From Rapana venosa (lineage: Eukaryota > Mollusca > Gastropoda > Neogastropoda > Muricidae): a stretch of DNA of 64,000 bases. The notes below the pieces were generated by a model. It was not told the origin of the DNA. It searched no databases and was given only the letters and a program-made list of their open reading frames with translations. The stretch is taken from assembly GCA_028751875.1 (NCBI GenBank), contig CM054145.1:39523966-39587965 (forward strand), written 5' to 3'. The position numbers and the translations under genes were made by a program. Below, one piece after another: positions 13,776 through 26,195 of this stretch (positions within the stretch are counted from its first letter, which is position 1; every line of letters begins with the position of its first letter).

Positions 13776-15932
13776 TTGATTGTTCAAAATTCCATTGACT
13801 TGATGATTTCTGTTTACCTGACCGTGCTGGTCTTTGTGACCCACTTCAACCTGACCCTGCTGCCCATCAACCGTCTTCACGTGCTTCACGAGCCCTCACC
13901 ACCCCCATCACCACCCTGCAGTGTGCGCTGTTTGGCCAGGATGGCAGTGGGAGCCGTGGACATCAAAGCTATACTTTCACGTGACTTTTGCCATAAACAG
14001 TACGCCCTCTCTCCTCAACTGAAACAGCACATCCTAAATCTGGGAATCCACCGCCGCAAAACTAGAAGGGGAACACGGGCAGGCCAACGTCATCGGCAGT
14101 GGTGCACTTCCATCTCCCGTGTCTCCCCCCTCAGCTCTGACGTCACTTCCGTCTCCCGTGTCAACACTGCTTCCTCATGCTGCTGTTCACCTGCCCCTTC
14201 AGCTTCTGTTTCTTCTGTTGTGCACAATTCGGACAATCTTTTTTCTGGTTCTAATGTGTATCATGATGTGTGTGAAATTAACACAGTTCTTTCTACATCT
14301 ACTTCTGACTCACCATCCAAACTCTTGTCTGCTCTTCCCATATCCACATCCCTACCATCGCCTTCATCCTCTTCCTCTGATTGCTTCCCCAACTCACCAC
14401 TTTCTTCTTCAACCCCTCCGCCGCCTTCAGATCTCTTCACATTTCTTTGTTCAATGTGCAATCTGTATAGTCCTATGGTAAAGCTGATTTTATTTCTGAT
14501 TTCATCTCCGAAAAGACTTGATTTAACCTTTCTTACTGAAACCTGGCATAAACCACGATGGACACGAACCAAAAATAAAACAACTAACACCACCATGGCA
14601 CAAAACCGTTTTTTTTCCCCCGACCCCCGTGAGGTGCCATTGCCATCATTATAAAGACATGTTTGCAACCAGCTCTTTCTTTCAATCAAACTTTCCTTTT
14701 TCACATGAATCTTTTGAAGTTGCCAACTCGACCTCAACCTACCTGCCCATTCTATTACTTTCTGTTGCCTCTACCGTCCACCCCTATACCGTAAGAACAA
14801 TCTGACAACTTCCCATTTTCATCAAGAATTTCAGTCACTCCTTGACCACTATAGCCTCTCTTCCCACTAAGCTCATAATTCTCGGTGACTTCAACTTCCA
14901 TTTTGACAACCAGTCTTCTCCTGATGTCAAACGTCTTTCTCTTTCTCTGTCAAATCAATCTCTTTCTCAACTGGTAAGTGAACCAACACACAGATCCGGT
15001 CATATTTTAGACTGGCTGATCACCAATGCTTCGTTCAACCTTGTTACATCTGTCTCTGTCACTGATGAACTGAATTCTGATCATTCCGCCATTCTTTTCT
15101 TCCTCAACATCACAAAACCTGTAAGAAAAAAGAAGTATGTTACCCGCCGCAATCTTAGGCCATGAACATTTCAAACCTCTCACAAGCTATGAACGCCTTT
15201 CGCAAACTTCTGACCCACTGACCTCTCAGAACACTATAACACTGTCCCCGCCAATTGCTTGACGAGCATGTACCTCCACTGACCATCTCCTGCCTGACAG
15301 GCCATGTGCGCCAAGGTACAACTAAGGATATTTTTGATGGCGAAACGCAAACGTCGGCGTCTGAACGGCAGTGGCGAAAATAAAAAACTGAAATAAATAA
15401 AACGTTCTCCGAAAACAAAAAACAAAGTCAATTTTTAATCCATTCTGCAAAGACAATTTTTACTCTTCCCAAGTTCTCTGCGCTTTAAACCATAAAATCT
15501 CTGTTCCCCTCACCTCAAATCTTCTTGGATCTGCAAAAACAAAAGCCCTCTTCCTAGACCCACAGCCTGTCTGAACTTCCCTCCATCTTTCTTCCTACTT
15601 TTCGATAAAGTCCGCAACATTCGCTCCGGACTGGATCAGACTCATTCCAGCTGCACCTCCTGATCCCCAATTCACTGGCACTCCTCTCTTTTTCTTTCAT
15701 CCACACAAGCGAAGCGAAATCACAACAATCTGAAAGAAAATGACGATTAAATCATGCTATCTTGATCCATACCTGCTCCTTCTTCTCACAAGCCTTCCAC
15801 ACTTGTACCCTCGTCACCGAAATAGTAAACTCATTCTTCTGTCAGGATTATCAGCTCCTCAAAAAGCAATGTCCCTAAAAAAAGGCCCCTTCCCCAAAAT
15901 TTTTGAAACCCAAATGTTTTAAACTTTAAAAT
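13776..15932 (+). mobile_element. CR1/Rex1-like non-LTR retrotransposon remnant, cut by gap
   Basis: A conserved leader (SRDFCHKQYALSPQLKQHIL and GIHRRKTRRGTRAG) is followed, across stops, by LFNVQSV, LDLTFLTETWHK, LIILGDFNFHFDNQ and ELNSDHSAILFF, the usual endonuclease motifs. About 15,600-15,830 still resembles the linker before the reverse transcriptase (IRSGLDQTHSSC-like and KSCYLDP). Several stops and frame changes make it inactive. The polymerase part would lie in the 500-N gap or is absent. Confidence 0.75.
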
Positions 15933-16432
15933 NNNNNNNNNNNNNNNNNNNNNNNNNNNNNNNNNNNNNNNNNNNNNNNNNNNNNNNNNNNNNNNNNNNN
16001 NNNNNNNNNNNNNNNNNNNNNNNNNNNNNNNNNNNNNNNNNNNNNNNNNNNNNNNNNNNNNNNNNNNNNNNNNNNNNNNNNNNNNNNNNNNNNNNNNNNN
16101 NNNNNNNNNNNNNNNNNNNNNNNNNNNNNNNNNNNNNNNNNNNNNNNNNNNNNNNNNNNNNNNNNNNNNNNNNNNNNNNNNNNNNNNNNNNNNNNNNNNN
16201 NNNNNNNNNNNNNNNNNNNNNNNNNNNNNNNNNNNNNNNNNNNNNNNNNNNNNNNNNNNNNNNNNNNNNNNNNNNNNNNNNNNNNNNNNNNNNNNNNNNN
16301 NNNNNNNNNNNNNNNNNNNNNNNNNNNNNNNNNNNNNNNNNNNNNNNNNNNNNNNNNNNNNNNNNNNNNNNNNNNNNNNNNNNNNNNNNNNNNNNNNNNN
16401 NNNNNNNNNNNNNNNNNNNNNNNNNNNNNNNN
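15933..16432. other. Assembly gap, exactly 500 N
   Basis: A fixed-length run of N, typical of scaffolding with unknown true distance. It separates the contig with the broken GH3 copy from the next. Confidence 0.99.
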
Positions 16433-19400
16433 GTGTTTTTTTGGGGAAGAGGAAAGAGGGAAAAAGAAAAAAAGATCTGGAATAATATGCTTTGCTGTGA
16501 TGGCCCTTGTTTTGTATTGCTTTTTGTCATTTTCTGTGGCAAAGTATTTTAAACCAATGATATTTATACTATGCATATCTGACTCAAAGGTGTTTGTGTT
16601 TTTATAGCACATTGCATGCTTGTTATCATAAATGAATTCAACCTGTAACATGACAGATGTTTGTAATATTGAAATATTTGACAATGATTGCGTTTATGTT
16701 CTTTCCTTTTTATTATATTTTTTTTAACAGGCCTGGGTTTAAGAAAGCTACATCCACCATATTTATCCCCAAACTTTACCTTTGCAATGTTAATGTATAG
16801 AGTAATGTATAAAGTAGCAGTTTATCAAACAAAAGCTATTTGTCTAGATTTGAGGAGAAAAAGTAAATTAGTCAGTTTGTTGTAATGATGGAATAAGTTT
16901 GTTAAGTGAAGATTTCATATTATTTATGCTTATCAAGCATTTCAGGAATTGTAAAAGAAACAGAGCCGAGTGTGCAAAGGTGATTTTCAAACAGTAGAGT
17001 AGTTTGAAGAAAGACCCAAGACTTACAGTATCTACTGACACGCAAATTCCATGAAGAAGTTAGTTTGAATACACACACACAAGTTGTTTCAACTAGATGT
17101 ATAATGCCTATGATGAAAGACATAACATATTTAGCATCTCTGAAAGCTAGTATTTTCTGGGCAGCTGGAAAAGTCTTAAGATCTTGATAAAAAAATGTTT
17201 CTTTACCACAACGTAATTATGAGCCATATACAGTTGATTGTGTATTTATTTCTGTAATCAAATAATATTACACATATTTCATCATGATTATTCATTAACT
17301 GTACAGTCCGTAATAAGCCTGTTGCATTACAAAACACTCACAGGAACTGTTCAGCTGTGTCATTCATTACCATGGTTGTTTGCAGGAGTATTACTTCATG
17401 AAATGTTGTGTAGATACTGAAGTGGTACATTGTGGTGTGAGTGCTTGGAAGGAGGTTTAATATACATTTCTGCTGGTGTGTAGTTTACAACACAGTTAAC
17501 TTAGTTATTTACAAGAACAGATGTGATACGAACAAATTCAAGAATGATTAGTTACATAAAGAATCTGGATGGCCATAATAGTTATTCTTGCCCAACCCCA
17601 TTACTTGCTTGCAGTCTATATTGACACCATTATAGCACATACATTGCATACTGGCTATGTTCGTGTCATCCTCACTTCTGGGCATGAGTTGGCTGTTTTA
17701 TAACCAAAAAGCTGGTTTTTTATTAACATTTCAGCAAAACTTCATGAACGCATGCATTTGCACGTGGGACTCCAGATCACAGTCTCATCAGAAAGACTTT
17801 CAGGAAATGGAGTAGAAGCAATATTAATGCCAAGGTAATGAGTTGTCTTCTCAGCCAGGCAGTTTAGCGGAACTCAAACCTTTAGTTTAGTTTAGTTTAA
17901 CACTGACCGCTGAGCTCCCAGCTTTTATTCACAAGTGAAACACTTTTAAACTGTGAAATCAGACTTTTTTTCCTTTTGGGATAGGGGGAGAGATCTGGAT
18001 AGTCATTGTAAATGCTCAAACTGTTGATTTCTTCATCATGCACATCTTCAATCACTTTCTGCATTTTCAGCCAGACTGATCAGTCTTTTAAGGATTATGA
18101 CGAATGACTGTAAACTTGTAGATCTGAGCAAACTAATGGGATTGTGAGAGCTTTAGAGACAGCCAGATTCAGTGTTTTACAATGAATTATTGTCATGCTT
18201 ATATGTAGTCTAAACGTGAAGTACTTCATTTTCTCCTGCTTTCAGAGTTAACGCTTTGGTCATATTGACTAAAAGTATATAGATCTATGTACTTCAGATG
18301 TGATTTGAGCACTGATTTTTTTGCTTGCAAAACATAGATTGAAAATGTGGTTCAGTTGTTAAAGTTCCTTGCTGTACAAAATACACAGTTCAGATAATTG
18401 CCATCATCTTTTTTCTTAGGTTTTGTTATTTCATCATTTAATAAGTTTATACAGCTGTAAGCCAATAAGAATAATGACCATGCATTTTATCTACTGGATC
18501 AAAAAAAACCTCACTTTGTGGGATTATTATTAGTAGTAGAAACCAAAAACTGTCTCTAGGGATTTATTGCAGATGATATTTACTAAGAGGTGATACCATA
18601 TAAATTGCATTATCTGTGAACATAACAGTGCATACAGGTACATAAAAAGATAGTATTATAATGCATGAAAGGATTGGTTTGTGTTTTTGTTTTGTTCTGT
18701 TGGAATGTTTTCCCAGTTTTGAAAACAGTTGTTACCACAAGAATTCAAGTGATGGCTTACGGCTTACTCAACTTGCAGGAAAAAAAATGTCAGAAAAATA
18801 CTTTTCAGTGGAGTCCTTGCTTATTCTTACCAGTTGTCAACTGATTTAAACTGTGACCATAATTTGTGAATACAGCCTAATTTTCTCGTAACTCAGTAGT
18901 TTGCATCCAAAGGCAAGAAACAGAACTGGGGTTTTTAATTACTTCAGGGTAATCGGGTTGGACGGTGCAAAAACAAAAAATCCTCCTGTGTGGTTGACTG
19001 ATTGTAGTATACTGTATAGTGTTTCATTCCACACTGCATTTGGCTCAAGGTTGTGCATGAACTCGAACCTTTGGTGATGTCAGTCAGCAAGAATGGACAA
19101 GGAGAAAGGGCATGAGTGGCAGACAAAGTGTACATAAATTTCCCCGTGTAGCTTGTGACAAGGTTCCAGAGACTGAAAGCAAAGTGAGTGATTCCAACAA
19201 GCATCTGGCTTGGAGTTGTCAGTGTGGTTGGTTGAGAGAGAAGAGAGCTGGCCTCAGAGGGTAACCGTATATACATTGCTGCTCGTGTATGTCTTTACTC
19301 GACAAAGTTCTACCTGTTCATTTCTTTCTGAGATGTTGTTTGGTTGGGTTGTTTTTATTGTTTCAATTACCGATGTGCTTGTTTGGTTTCATGCTGTTGG

Positions 19401-20090
19401 CTGCCGACATGGAATGTGTTCCCAGTTGTTTCTCATGTATAGTGATGTCCCAGTAGCCAGACATCAGTACCGTGTTGTTGATGTTCCAGGTCGTCTTATT
19501 TACAACATGTAACTTGTAGACATAAAACCAATCATAATAAAGAAATATATTTCAATTGTGGCTTGAATTTGATGTGAGAGTTGTGTGCCTGTTAACTGGA
19601 TGATGGTAAACACTAATGCAAGTGTAAAAAAGATGATGTTAAGTGTCAAACATCACATTACTGTAAAAGGAATTCCCAATGATGGAAAGGGTACCTAAAT
19701 TGGGAGGGGGATAACTAGTAACTAAAATCCTCACCAAGTGAACCTTCGCTGAGCCATTTTTTAAAAAATGACCTGAAAATATTTACATATTTTTTGACAC
19801 ATATTCATTTATGTAACTTTCTATTACATTTTCAACCATCACACGGCTTTGAAACATTAGTTAAAGGAAATCAAACCTGAAGATAGAAGCACTAAAAACT
19901 CTACACGGACCGCCCAGAAAGGTAACACGAGAGAGACTGTACTCGTTCATTGGCTTTACTTCATTGACCATGTAGTAATAAAGTAAAAAATTGTATTTCA
20001 GTCAATACCCACTGGCAAAACAACAACTAAATCTCCCGGCAGTTGTTGTTTCACTAAGCTGTAAGGTTACCAATTGTGTGAATTTTTTAC
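16433..20090. other. AT-rich stretch without a recognisable gene
   Basis: A pyrimidine-rich acceptor-like site (TTTTTTTTAACAG at about 16,730) is followed by a short open frame ending at 16,885, and an AATAAA signal lies near 19,540. This would fit a last exon with a long 3' UTR on the plus strand, but the peptide resembles nothing I know. Frames at 17,238, 18,661 and 19,210 show no family features. Confidence 0.35.
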
Positions 20091-20205
20091 ACCCCCCCCC
20101 CCCACCCCCTCCCCCCCCAAAACCTCTTCCCACCCACACCCCCCCACCCCCCTCCCCCCCCAGCACCCCCCCCCCCCATTTTTTCCCCCCCCCCCCCCCC
20201 ACTCT
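20090..20205 (+). repeat. C-rich tract
   Basis: Nearly all C with a few A and T (runs up to about 15 C). The frames across it are not coding. Confidence 0.9.
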
Positions 20206-20209
20206 TACC

Positions 20210-20515
20210 CATTTAGGAAGCCGCATTCCATCTTTGGGAATGGTGCCTGAACACAACACTTGTGGTGCTGGTTTTTTTTAAATGTTTCATCTGTTCCTAC
20301 TGACATAAAATGGTATACACTTTTTAAAAGTCGGAATGGGTTTTTAACATGTGCAAGACATTCTGCTTGCATTGGCACACAGGGCCTAGGTAATTATAGC
20401 TCATTCTGAGGACTTTGACATTCCATTCTATTTTTCTCATCAATCTTGGAATTGGAACCCAGAACCTCACAGTTTGCTTGTTAGGCAGTAATGTCTTCAC
20501 CATCTTGCCACCTTC
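20210..20515 (-). mobile_element. Family B-related SINE
   Basis: Ends in a tRNA-like head on the minus strand (GGTGGCAAGATGGTGAAGAC) with B-box-like GGGTTCCAATTCC. The body is related to family B. Confidence 0.7.
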
Positions 20516-22199
20516 CTCCTTACACAGTTTTCATGTGTGGTTTTGAAATGCTGAACAAGTGAAGGTGCTAAATTTTTATATCCGCTTGTCTGTTCACCAA
20601 CTCCATGACTGTGTCTGTGTGAACCAGCTGCAGCACCCCAGTGTATACATGTACTTCTGCATACATAATATGTCATACAACCTTTTAAGTTTAAGAAGTT
20701 TTCCTGTCTCCTTTTGATTGGGTACCTTCGCACGTTGGAGTTTTTTCAAATGAGTGGGCTGACAGAGCTGCAAAAAGGGGGGCCAAGACATCATTTTGAA
20801 TCAATAGAACTGCATGTCCCATATCTCTACAGGAGGGATACAGTTTATTAGAAACAGACGTCGTGGAGTAAGTGAGGAGATCAGATCAATTCAAGGAACG
20901 ACCTTTAAAAATTGCCTGACTAATGGCCTTAAATCATGTTACATGACTCCTTCTCAAACACATTTAAGTATCGCAACCACAAGAAGAGTTAATGCACTAT
21001 ATTTTAGAATAAAATAAATGCATTATAACAAATTTTGTAAAAATGTGAGGTGCCTCTGTGGGGATCATATTTCCAACATCACATCATATTTGAGTGTTCA
21101 ATTGTAAAACTTTTTTACCACATTTTGTGAGCAGTCTGTGGAAATACTGTTTTTAAAAATCCAAAATTAGCCTTTGCCATTGTTAAATGTCTATTGCACA
21201 GCCCATTAGAGTATTTGTTGTAGTTATTTTATATTTGTTTCATGTTAACAATTTGTTGAATTTAAATGTTTACTCATGTTTAAGATTCCCCCCACCCCTT
21301 TATTGCATGAAAATACCAACACACATGTTACCTAATCATCTTTTCTCTGTACATTCCCCTCTCTGTTTTAACTTCCACTACATTTTCCACATCCTTTGTC
21401 TAATATCACTAAGAGTGAACAGACGTTAAATTGAAGACAACAACAACATGTAACACAATTATTTTGTTTTATTCACCTTTTTTTTCCCATGCTTGGGATG
21501 TTACAGCTAACACTTTTATCTTTTTTTTGCCTTCTCATTCCTTGGCTAGAGCTCCGAGATTCACCAAATGTGAGATTTTTTAATATGCAACCGTTTTTTC
21601 CCCCGATCCATTTCGGTAGTGGCAATCCGACTTGGGGGATGGTGTCTTAACACAACAGCCGTGTGTGCGTGTGTGTTGTTGTTTTTTTAATGTTGTCATC
21701 TGTTCCTACCTGCACAAAATGTGAAAATGGCCTCCTCTTATTGAGAGGAAGAACAGGTTTGTTTTTTAATGTGTGGTTATGTTCTGTGTGCTTTTGCTCC
21801 TCAGCATATGTGTATAAAAGGAATCAAGGGGTGTGTGGGTGTAACTATTCTCTCCAGATAAAGTGACAGATTACCTTAATCACGAGGGAACACTCAACAA
21901 GAACAGCAATCAAAATGTAGAGATAAGGCTGATGAAGACAACAGGCCAATAATAGCAACCTCATTTGTTTTGAAGACAGTGTGTGATAAGACTATGGAGA
22001 CAAGAAGTCAATCTGAAGACAGTGTGTGATAAGACAATGGAGACAAGAAGTCAATCATTAGATATCGGCTAAGCTGTGATGGTAAGAGGAAATGCTTATA
22101 TCAGCTTCAACTAAAAGATCACGTGTACACAACTCTAATCTCAATAAAACAAACAAACCAACAAAAGAGAGAGGAGAAGAATGTCCATTGTGAAGTCAC
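20515..22199. other. Non-coding stretch
   Basis: Holds a truncated SINE (21,600-21,780) and a 41-bp tandem duplication (about 21,976-22,058, GACAGTGTGTGATAAGAC). I see no gene. Confidence 0.6.
21600..21780 (-). mobile_element. Truncated family B-related SINE
   Basis: Only the tail-side body (GGGGGATGGTGTCTTAACAC, GTCATCTGTTCC) is present. Confidence 0.6.
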
Positions 22200-22353
22200 A
22201 TGGCACTGTCACGAGTGTGCCGCAAAATCTTTCATTCCTCCTGGTACTCCATAAAAGTAACAGGGCTCTTCAGAGTGTCTCCTGCGATTTTCACTGCGGA
22301 TTTTCTCCTTGATTGTGTTTGGACTCCCTTGCTGACTTGGTTTCTGTTCAAGG
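22200..22353 (+). CDS. Possible first coding exon with mitochondrial-like leader
   Basis: Open from ATG: MALSRVCRKIFHSSWYSIKV and onward to WFLFK, ending exactly at CAAG|GTAAGC, a consensus donor. The start is basic, hydroxylated and free of acids, as in a mitochondrial presequence. It could be the first exon of mS31 (last exon at 35,238) or of another gene; that link is an inference, with no intermediate exon seen. Confidence 0.3.
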
Positions 22354-22394
22354 TAAGCAAAAGCTTTGAAGATTTAGAGAGCAAATGTTCTACT

Positions 22395-22625
22395 ACAGTC
22401 CATTGGATGAGACTATAAACCGAGGCCCCGTGTGCGAACGCATGCAGAACATCTTGCGCACACGTTAAATCCTGTTCCGCTTTTCGTAATAGTAGGTCAT
22501 TGTGTGCCGGTGGGAACAGATGACAAAATTTACAAAACCGCATACACACGGGGACTGGATGTAAAAAAAAGCACACGAGTGCTTATTCCATTACCCTCGA
22601 TATAAAATAAAAATAAAAATACTAA
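22395..22625 (+). mobile_element. SINE family B on the plus strand, headless
   Basis: Runs GAGACTATAAACCGAGG to CATTACCCTCGATATAAAAT, the body and tail in forward orientation. The open frames across it are SINE, not a gene. Confidence 0.82.
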
Positions 22626-22739
22626 TTTTTCCCCCATTGTTTATCGCCTATAACGTGGTTAATCTAACATCACTGGGAGTAAGTACTACAGTACTTTGGT
22701 TGGACTTGGGAGTAAACTTGTCTCAAAGTCAAATCGTAA

Positions 22740-22845
22740 GTGGTGGAAGTCGGATGCGCTGGGCCTAACTCGTCAGGCGCTTAGGGGCAGCATTTTCGCT
22801 TCATCTGAAAGACCACAATAGTTGCTGTCTGAGCGTTTGAAAAAG
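22740..22845 (+). repeat. Dispersed repeat with GTCAGGCGCTTA
   Basis: GGGCCTAACTCGTCAGGCGC and CAATAGTTGCTGTCTGAGCG recur, in tandem, at 29,800-30,006. It is followed by a TG repeat (22,908-22,935) and fragments of the family A tail (23,080-23,170). Confidence 0.75.
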
Positions 22846-23264
22846 AGATTATAAGCTGGAATTTTTTTGTTTTGACTTCCATCTTTTAAAAAAAAAAAAA
22901 TTTTTAGCGTGTGTGTGTGTGTGTGTGTGTGTGTGGCCACGCATACATTTGATGTCTGTCAATCAATGTATTTGTGGAAAGTTGCATGCATGAAAATTAT
23001 TTGAGTGCAAGCGCTTCGATTTGCTTTACAAGGTTCAGCGCTATTATAAATTCCATTTAAAAAATTATTGTTATCTCCTAAGTCGGAATACAGCTACCTT
23101 CATTGCGGACATAACGGTCGCACGCGCAAAATCTCCCCATTAGTGAGCCTCGGAGCTCTTGCCAAAACTCGAAAGAAAAAAATGTACTGTCTTCAAGTGA
23201 GACGTACCTAATGTTAAATCGCTGTAAAACGATTAGGCCTATCTAGTAAATCTGTTTTGTTTTG

Positions 23265-23650
23265 CAAGGAAGTTTTGTTGTTATTGTTGTTGTTTCATTT
23301 CGGGGATGGTGTGTAAACACATCTGTGTGCCTGCGTTTTGTTTTGTTTTATTTTGTCATCCGTTCCCACCGGCACACAATGGCCTACTCTTTCAAAAGGC
23401 GGAACGAGTGTTTAACGCGTGTGTGTGTGCGAGTTTGTGTGTGTTTTAAACGTTTGGGACAAGGTCCATTAAAAAAAATTATTGTAGACAATTATGCATG
23501 TGATAACGATAATGAAATAATGTCTTGAAAATCGAGGGCTTTTTTGTGGTTGTTGTTTTGTTTGGGCTTGTTTTTTTCTGTTTTTTTTGTTTCTTGGAAA
23601 GAACTCCTAAGTACACCCAAAATGGTGATATGTTTTGCATGTATATATAT

Positions 23651-23682
<32 letters not shown>

Positions 23683-23839
23683 ATATATATAAATATTATA
23701 TAACTATATAATTATAGTATACACACACACACACGATCGTATCCCCCACCCATCCCCCACATTTAGGTAGTCGCATTCCTATTCGAGGTAGTATCTAAAC
23801 GCGACACCTGTGTGCATGTGGGTTGTGTGCATGTGGCGC

Positions 23840-23874
<35 letters not shown>

Positions 23875-24290
23875 GTGTGTGTGTTGTGTGTGTGTTGTGT
23901 GTGTGTGTTGGTGTGATCATCCGTTTCTCCCAGCTCGCAATGGCCAACTCTTCTAAAAGGCGGAACGGGTTTTTAACTTGCGCGCAAGACATTCTGCGTG
24001 TGTTCACACACATGAACTCTGTTTTTAGTCTCATCAGGAGGAATTTGACTTTCACTTCGAATTTCTCATCAAAAGAAGAAAGGGAAGAATTAAAACTAAA
24101 TTAAAGGTTTGTTTGTCAGGCAGGTGAGTGTCTTACCCCCCCCCCCCTTCCCCCTCCCCCCCCCCAAAAAAAAAAAAAGAAGAAAAAACCCCAACCAACC
24201 AACCAAACAAAAACACAAAAAAACTGAAAATGAAATTTTGAAAAAAAATTTTTCAGGAATGTCTTAACCGTCCTGCCACCTTCCTTCTTA
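23265..24290 (-). mobile_element. Two family B-related SINE fragments with simple repeats
   Basis: Fragment 1 is about 23,290-23,430 (CACACAATGGCCTACTC) and fragment 2 about 23,760-24,120 (CGCAATGGCCAACTC). Between and within them are AT (23,640-23,735) and TG microsatellites (23,840-23,915) and a poly-C/poly-A run near 24,140-24,180. No gene. Confidence 0.7.
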
Positions 24291-24769
24291 AATCAGGTTT
24301 GGAATTTTCTTTCGGCAAATTCTCCCTGTGTACCTTGTTTTGCTAATCCATTTGCTGTTTCAGTAAAAAGAAAACAAACAAATAAAACTAAAAGCACCAC
24401 AACGTAAAGGTATCGAACTAAACACTATTCGGCGCACCACTTCATGCAGTATAGGCTATCAAATATCTTATTTAAAACAACAAATCTGTCCTGATCTTTT
24501 TTTCCCTTTTAATTCTAGCCTTGTAAGCCATCTAACACCAATTTTCAGTCAACACAGATAACAATGATGATCAAAATTTGATGCCGATCACAAAAAAAAG
24601 AAAAACTACACACACACACCAAAAAACAGTGCTGTGGAGATTGCATAAATTCTGCTGAGAGAAAACAAACAACAAAACAAACCCGAAAACCTTCCCCGGT
24701 CCATAGAGTTTTTATTTTGAAAGCAAATCCTTGTCCAGCACTTGATTTGCCTATGTTTGCACGATAATT

Positions 24770-24980
24770 GATGGACGGTATAGCCGAGGGTTAAGACTGT
24801 CCAACTTCAATCGCATGCATCGATGAAGTCATGGGTTCGAATCTCACCAGCGTCTGGTAAATTAAGGGTGGGAATTTTTCGATCTCCCAGGTCAACTTCA
24901 AGCGCAGACCTGCCAGTGCCTTAATTCCTTTAAGCACTGTGTGTAGACCATAGGCACACACACACACACACACAGAGAGA
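24770..24980 (+). mobile_element. SINE family A, 5' half
   Basis: Head TATAGCCGAGGGTTAAGACT and B box GGGTTCGAATCTC, then AAATTAAGGGTGGGAATTTT, breaking off in a CA repeat. The stretch 24,300-24,770 before it holds nothing I can name. Confidence 0.8.
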
Positions 24981-25115
24981 CAGAGGAGTGAACTGCGTTC
25001 GCTGAAGTCGTTGTGTTTCTGTATTGCTCTGTCTAATTTGCTAATTAATTGTTAATTACAGCAAAACATCAATATTTTTCACCATAATTTTTCATTACAT
25101 AGACTTGTCAAAGGT

Positions 25116-26119
25116 ATGCCTTCGTGCCCTGTGAGTTTCAGAGCTAAATGTGGAGGATTTCTGTGGATTTTCCTCAGTTTCATGTACAAGCGAACCAAGC
25201 GAGTGAAGGAGTATGCAGTGAGAATGGTTGAGCTAGGCAGCATGCGTGTATCGTTTGCACTGGTGATGGTCGTGGCCACGCTTCTGCTTCAGGCAGGAGA
25301 TGTGGAAGTGAACCCTGGCCCTACTAAAAATACCAAACAATCCCGTCTGAGCATGTCGGCCAGGAGTTTTCCCACGGATACCTCAGGAGGGGGGAAGGGT
25401 CCTGAAAAGACAAGCAGCAAACAGAGCCTACTCTGACGTCATTGTTGGAAGTTCTGACTGGCATTAAGGAGGATTTTTCTGACAGATTTGACTCGGTCAA
25501 CAATCGGCTGGACTCTCTCAGTGCTTATGTTTCTGGTATTCGTGATGAAGTCAGCCAGCTGTCTCAGTCGGTGAATGATCTGAAAAAGGAAAATCAAGCA
25601 CTGAAACAGCAGAATGAAGAATTGTTGAACAGGGTGGAAGAGTCAGAGAGGAAGTTAGATGATCTTGAAGGAAGATCAAAAAGGAATAATTTGATCTTCA
25701 ATGGACTAAAGCGTCAAACCTCACAGCCAGAAACATGGGATGACTGTGAAAAACTTGTTCAAGGTGTTCTTCACAGTCAGCTGAAAATTGAAGGAAACGT
25801 TGAATTTCAACGTGTGCACCGCCTGGGCAACAATCCAAACTCCCCCATCATCGCATGCTTCTCCAAGTTCAAAGACAAGCAGCGTGTTCTGAGAGACAAG
25901 AAGAAGCTGAAGGACAGCAGTGCAGGGAAAACTATTTTCATTGGGGAAGATTTCTCCAAGAGAGTTCGGGATGCTCGTCGACTGCTGCTGCCCTTTCTGA
26001 AAAAGGCGAAGTCGGAAAAGAAGCAGGCCTTTATGAGGTATGACTGTCTTGTGATCGACGGTAAGTCTTTCCTGTATGATGCAGCTACCCAGGGACTAAA
26101 AGAACGTCAGCAAAAATGA
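25116..26119 (+). pseudogene. Retrotransposon ORF1 (2A-like, coiled coil, RRM-like), frameshifted
   Basis: Part 1 (25,116-25,436) has a basic start, a hydrophobic run (SFALVMVVATLLLQA) and then GDVEVNPGP at 25,296-25,322, which matches the 2A consensus D-x-E-x-N-P-G-P. In viruses and in some trypanosome, sea-urchin and mollusc retrotransposons, 2A makes ribosomes skip the last Gly-Pro bond. The frame closes with TGA at 25,434. Part 2 (25,442-26,119) continues one frame over with heptad-rich SQLSQSVNDLKKENQALKQQ, then GRSKRNNLIFNGL and FQRVHRLG, as in L1-type ORF1 proteins that bind RNA as trimers. Restoring one base near 25,430 would fuse the parts; as it stands the ORF is interrupted. Confidence 0.82.
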
Positions 26120-26195
26120 AGATCTGGCCGGCCCAAGTTTCCTAGGAGAAAGATTTCCGAAAGGTCCTCCTCCTCTCTGCCTTCTACTGTGTCAA

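Noticed and set aside
14261..14737. 158-residue minus-strand open frame
   Set aside because: Opposite-strand shadow of the CR1/Rex1-like remnant.
16688..16885. 65-residue open frame after an acceptor-like site
   Set aside because: No recognisable family and AT-rich composition; mentioned only as a weak possible last exon.
20002..20259. Gly-rich minus-strand frame
   Set aside because: Reading of the C-rich tract.
22232..22576. 114-residue minus-strand frame with CAQDVLHAFAH
   Set aside because: The same peptide appears wherever family B SINEs occur (for example 44,482 and 58,109); it is SINE sequence.
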